10,199 nt of DNA, taken from positions 1-10,199 of the forward strand of contig JAGCGE010000127.1 of NCBI GenBank assembly GCA_017649745.1, in the 5' to 3' direction. Source of the DNA: Clostridiales bacterium. Its GTDB lineage: Bacteria > Bacillota_A > Clostridia > Saccharofermentanales > Saccharofermentanaceae. This document shows positions 6,991 through 10,199 of this stretch, one piece after another. Below the pieces are notes generated by a model. The model was given only the letters and a program-made list of their open reading frames with translations, searched no databases and had not been told where the DNA came from. The stretch's first letter is position 1, and the number at the start of each line of letters is the position of its first letter. The translations under genes and the position numbers were made by a program.

Positions 6991-9900
6991 TCAGGAATCA
7001 AGAACTACAAAGTAACCTACAAGCCTGCTGCCTATGGTGGCAGGCTTATATATTTGGAAATTAACGTTCTTATAACTTCCGTCCTTGCAAACGTGACGGC
7101 AGGAATGACGGATCGATACTACGTCATTTGAGAAAGGCGAACGAAGTACTTTCAGAAGGTCATCTCGGTCATCAGGATGGATTCCCTGGATCGGATGCTC
7201 TCCGAATTTCTCATAGAACTCAGCTTCAGTAAAACCGTAAGTCGGCGCGATCTTGCTGCTGTAAGCGTGGATCTGGAGCTTATCGTCATTTATGATCTCA
7301 TAAGTGAATACTCCGTTATTTGTCGAGTTAACGGCAGCTGTAAGGAGCTTTGCAAGGTTTGTATTCTTTTCCTCAAGATATTTACGTCTCGAGATGTTTT
7401 CGATACCTGCAAAGAACAGATAGCGCTTCTCGGAATGGGCGATCCTTCTGACCCTGAGGTTCAACCATCTGATCTTGTCATCCTTCTTGTTCGGATCGGA
7501 GTGGTGGAATCTGCATTCCAAGGTGAACTGCTCGGTAGATCCGGATGCCTGTTTTATCATGTCGATGAAGGCAGGTCTGTCTTCTTCGTAGATGATATCC
7601 AGGATATTGGCATCAGGGAGCTTAGACCTGTCTATCTCAGTATCGAGCTCTTTGAAGAATTCACTGTTGAACCTTATGCCCTTGAGCTGATCGTTAAAGT
7701 ATTCGAAGATGCCCGCTGCTCCTATGAAGGAATTGAACAGGAGTGAAGTCTGGGCATTAGAATCGAAGAATTCCTTATTGTCGAAGTTGTTGTCAGGCTT
7801 GAAGATCGAGAGCTTGCTGTTGACAGAGGATTCCTCAAGAAGCTTCTCGAACTCATCTGTCGGAAGCGGCTTCGAGAAGTAGTAACCCTGAACTATCGAG
7901 CAGTCCAATGTCTTAAGGAAGTTCGCCTGTTTTTCTGTCTCGACGCCTTCTGCAATAGTAGGAAGACCGAGCCAATGCGCCATTCTCATGATGGAATCGA
8001 GGATAACTCCGCCACGGGTTATGGCGTTATCGTCGCCCTCTTTGTCATTATAAAGGAAGCCCATGTCGAGCTTGATCATGTCGACAGGGATGTGCTTCAA
8101 GGTGTTGAGCGAAGAATAGCCGCTGCCGAAATCATCCATCTTGACGCTGAAACCGTGATTACGAAGATCATTGATTATCTCTACGATACGATTAGTATCT
8201 TCGATATAAGCAGATTCAGTTACTTCCAGATCGAGAAGGTCAGGCTCTATGTCATACTTTTCGATCAGGTTATAGAAGATGTTACATAGGTTGTTGATAT
8301 AGAAATCCTTCCTCGAGATGTTAACGGCGATAGGGACGTTGAACTTACCCTCTTTCTTACGCTTGCTCAGGAACTGGCAGGTCTTCTCCCAGATCAACTG
8401 GTCAACTTTGGTTACAAGACCGGTCTTCTCAAGAAGCGGAACGAAAACGCTCGGCTGAACGACGGTTCCGTCAGACTTTATCCATCTGATAAGAGACTCG
8501 CCGCTTACAAGCTCTGAAGTCATCTGGTTAAACTGAGGCTGGATGTAGATAACGAATTCATCGTTATCGATCGCTTCATGGATCTCTGTGATGAGCTCGA
8601 GTTCCTTAACCTCAGCTTCACGCATGCTCTCTTCGTACCACGCGAATTTCGGCGTGGACTTATCCTTGATGGTCTTGACCGCGAACATCGCACGGTCGCA
8701 CATCAGGCTGATGTCGAGGTTAGGCTCGTTGACTACGTAACCTGCCATATGGAATGTTACCTGATAGTCCTTGATCATATCGTTGAACATTTCCGCCAGA
8801 TCATCTACCTGAGCCTGAGGATCGAACATGTTCTTCGGCATACAAAGTGCGAAGTTATCGCCGCCGAGGTTGCCGACAACGGTCTTCTCAGGATTGTTAG
8901 ACTTGATATCCTTAGAATACTTATCTCTCAAGTAACTTCCGACGGAAGCAAGGAGCTCGTCTCCTTCAATCGCTCCGAAAAGATCGTTATAGAGCTTAAA
9001 CTTATCGATGTCCCATCTGACGATGACGTAAGTAGTTCTTGGGTCTGAATCGATGAGTTCGCGGCACTTTTTATAGAACGAAGATCTGTTGTAAAGTCCT
9101 GTTACCTGATCGAACTCGGATCTGTACTGGTCTGTTACGTCACTCTTCGTTAATGCGATATACCTCTTGGCGTCGTCCAGGTATGTGCACAGATATCTCT
9201 TATGCTTTAGCAAAACGTCGTTACCCATCTTCTCGTAAACAGAGAATGAAGTAACAAAAACGTTGTGCTTTCGAAGTTCCTTTTCAATATTACGGATCTC
9301 GAGACTTCTTATGAAATCCATCGACTGATTCTCTACGACATAATCATTGACCGAATCGTAAAGGAGATCCTCATAGTCCATCGCCTCGTTGGTCTTAAGA
9401 TCTCTAGTCTTATCCTGAAGGATCTTGATGGTGGAGTGCTTCGTGTCGAGCACTGCAAGGAGCTCATACTCGAAGTTGAAGATCCTGTCGATGATCATCT
9501 GTGAAGTGTGCTCATCATTGACATTCCTAAGGGAAGCAAAGACTTCCTTCTCACGCGTCTCAGGATTGATGACAAGGAACATCCTTACCCTGAACCACTC
9601 TGAATCCGATGTCGACAGCTTAAAGAGGAAGTCGTCTTCAAGATTGTCAACGTTCTGGCTCATAAGGCTCATAAAGTTCTCGATCGTGAAATAGTTGAGA
9701 TTGTAATCTCTTCTTTCCTTAGTACTGTCGATAAGGCCTCCGAAAAACTTCAGGAATTCCGATGCTGTCTTGATACCAGGATTAGCATTGATGAAGTCTT
9801 CCTCATAAGAAGCGCTTATGAGATTATCCTTAGTAAGATTGATATGGAAGCATGTCTGATGCTCGTTATATGCCTTGTTGAAAAGATGCCAGCCTGTGCT

Positions 9901-10199
9901 GTACTTATCCATCGATGTCATGAAGTTGGTAACATCGTGAGCAGCAAAGAGGGCACCTATAACATGACCACTTTCGTTATATTTTGTCTTAAACGAAACC
10001 TGCATCCACATGTTCTTTCCGAAAATGGACTTAAAGTGGATATATTCCGTCTCATTATCAACACCGGCATCGATATCCTTATAGAGCTTGATATAAGTAT
10101 CATAAGATTCAGGAAATACCATGTTGTCATCGACATAAGGAATCGGCTTACTGTCAGAATCGTGAAGCGCGATGGTCTTGTCGACGGCATCATATTCCC
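6991..10199 (-). CDS. Multi-PAS, degenerate GGDEF plus EAL cyclic-di-GMP phosphodiesterase with C-terminal PAS domains (5' end missing)
   Basis: This signalling protein probably degrades cyclic-di-GMP in response to sensed signals. The frame runs off the window; the first in-frame ATG, at 10122, lies inside a PAS-like domain and is unlikely to be the start. In order: a PAS-like domain (10199 to about 9920), two less clear PAS-like regions (about 9890-9490 and 9480-9130), GGDEF (about 9117-8620), EAL (about 8604-7830) and two more PAS-like domains (about 7750-7380 and 7360-6994). The GGDEF signature is GGDNF (8851-8865): the catalytic Glu is Asn and the RxxD inhibitory site is missing, so cyclase activity is unlikely. 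The EAL signature is ESL (8491-8499), and the other key motifs are present: NIS, LEVTES, DDFGSGYSSL (8107-8136), IKLD, EGVET (7936-7950) and QGYYFSKP. I therefore predict an active phosphodiesterase. No membrane segment is visible, so it is probably cytoplasmic. Its stop directly abuts that of the exporter. Confidence 0.93.
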   Translation of the reverse strand, partial: EYDAVDKTIALHDSDSKPIPYVDDNMVFPESYDTYIKLYKDIDAGVDNETEYIHFKSIFGKNMWMQVSFKTKYNESGHVIGALFAAHDVTNFMTSMDKYSTGWHLFNKAYNEHQTCFHINLTKDNLISASYEEDFINANPGIKTASEFLKFFGGLIDSTKERRDYNLNYFTIENFMSLMSQNVDNLEDDFLFKLSTSDSEWFRVRMFLVINPETREKEVFASLRNVNDEHTSQMIIDRIFNFEYELLAVLDTKHSTIKILQDKTRDLKTNEAMDYEDLLYDSVNDYVVENQSMDFIRSLEIRNIEKELRKHNVFVTSFSVYEKMGNDVLLKHKRYLCTYLDDAKRYIALTKSDVTDQYRSEFDQVTGLYNRSSFYKKCRELIDSDPRTTYVIVRWDIDKFKLYNDLFGAIEGDELLASVGSYLRDKYSKDIKSNNPEKTVVGNLGGDNFALCMPKNMFDPQAQVDDLAEMFNDMIKDYQVTFHMAGYVVNEPNLDISLMCDRAMFAVKTIKDKSTPKFAWYEESMREAEVKELELITEIHEAIDNDEFVIYIQPQFNQMTSELVSGESLIRWIKSDGTVVQPSVFVPLLEKTGLVTKVDQLIWEKTCQFLSKRKKEGKFNVPIAVNISRKDFYINNLCNIFYNLIEKYDIEPDLLDLEVTESAYIEDTNRIVEIINDLRNHGFSVKMDDFGSGYSSLNTLKHIPVDMIKLDMGFLYNDKEGDDNAITRGGVILDSIMRMAHWLGLPTIAEGVETEKQANFLKTLDCSIVQGYYFSKPLPTDEFEKLLEESSVNSKLSIFKPDNNFDNKEFFDSNAQTSLLFNSFIGAAGIFEYFNDQLKGIRFNSEFFKELDTEIDRSKLPDANILDIIYEEDRPAFIDMIKQASGSTEQFTLECRFHHSDPNKKDDKIRWLNLRVRRIAHSEKRYLFFAGIENISRRKYLEEKNTNLAKLLTAAVNSTNNGVFTYEIINDDKLQIHAYSSKIAPTYGFTEAEFYEKFGEHPIQGIHPDDRDDLLKVLRSPFSNDVVSIRHSCRHVCKDGSYKNVNFQIYKPATIGSRLVGYFVVLDS
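7021..7047 (+). terminator. Candidate terminator of the exporter gene, inside the convergent coding region
   Basis: AAGCCTGC (7021-7028) pairs perfectly with GCAGGCTT (7040-7047), and four further pairs (two of them G-T) extend the stem to a three-base loop. The tail ATATATTT is only moderately T-rich. It lies 30 bases past the exporter stop and falls within the last codons of the minus-strand EAL gene. It is the only good hairpin seen downstream of the exporter. Confidence 0.55.

Noticed and set aside
7177..7746. Plus-strand open frame of 189 codons antisense to the EAL gene
   Set aside because: It is a mirror of a clearly coding minus-strand gene with recognisable domains, and its translation has no coherent motif or ribosome binding site.
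8578..9048. Plus-strand open frame of 156 codons antisense to the GGDEF region
   Set aside because: It lies opposite the GGDEF domain and owes its openness to the codon bias of that gene.

Overview
The window looks like chromosomal DNA of a strictly anaerobic, Gram-positive-type bacterium of the class Clostridia, perhaps a gut or rumen lineage. The evidence is an oxygen-sensitive class III ribonucleotide reductase, three lipobox lipoproteins, strong AAGGAGG-type ribosome binding sites and a moderate GC content. The exact family cannot be fixed from this sequence.

Layout, left to right. (1) Positions 1-1239, plus strand: the C-terminal part of an anaerobic ribonucleoside-triphosphate reductase (NrdD) with a glutaredoxin/NrdH-like domain fused at its end, closed by a strong hairpin terminator at 1262-1294. 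(2) Positions 1312-4065, minus strand: three consecutive lipoprotein genes of unknown function. They appear to be paralogues sharing a domain of about 110 residues, present once in the gene nearest the divergent promoter region (3481-4065) and twice in each of the other two. Each gene has its own ribosome binding site, a candidate promoter and a hairpin terminator, so they look like separate transcription units. (3) Positions 4066-4278: a 213-bp divergent AT-rich intergenic region with candidate promoters facing both ways and two dyad-symmetric sequences. (4) Positions 4279-6990, plus strand: a MacB/FtsX-type ABC exporter with ATPase and permease in one 903-residue chain and an unusually large extracytoplasmic domain. 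(5) Positions 6991-10199, minus strand, running off the window: a large cyclic-di-GMP protein with several PAS-like sensor regions, a degenerate GGDEF domain (GGDNF), an apparently intact EAL phosphodiesterase domain and two more PAS-like domains after the EAL. Its stop codon directly abuts that of the transporter inside the palindrome TGATCA.

How the genes may work together: nrdD supplies deoxynucleotides under anoxia and is probably unrelated to its neighbours. The most interesting grouping is the divergent pair of an ABC exporter and a paralogous lipoprotein cluster, which may form a cell-envelope module for export or antimicrobial-peptide defence. That link rests only on position and topology. 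The EAL protein is a signalling enzyme probably tied to motility or adhesion; nothing here connects it to the transporter beyond adjacency. No tRNA, rRNA, CRISPR array, insertion sequence or phage gene was seen.
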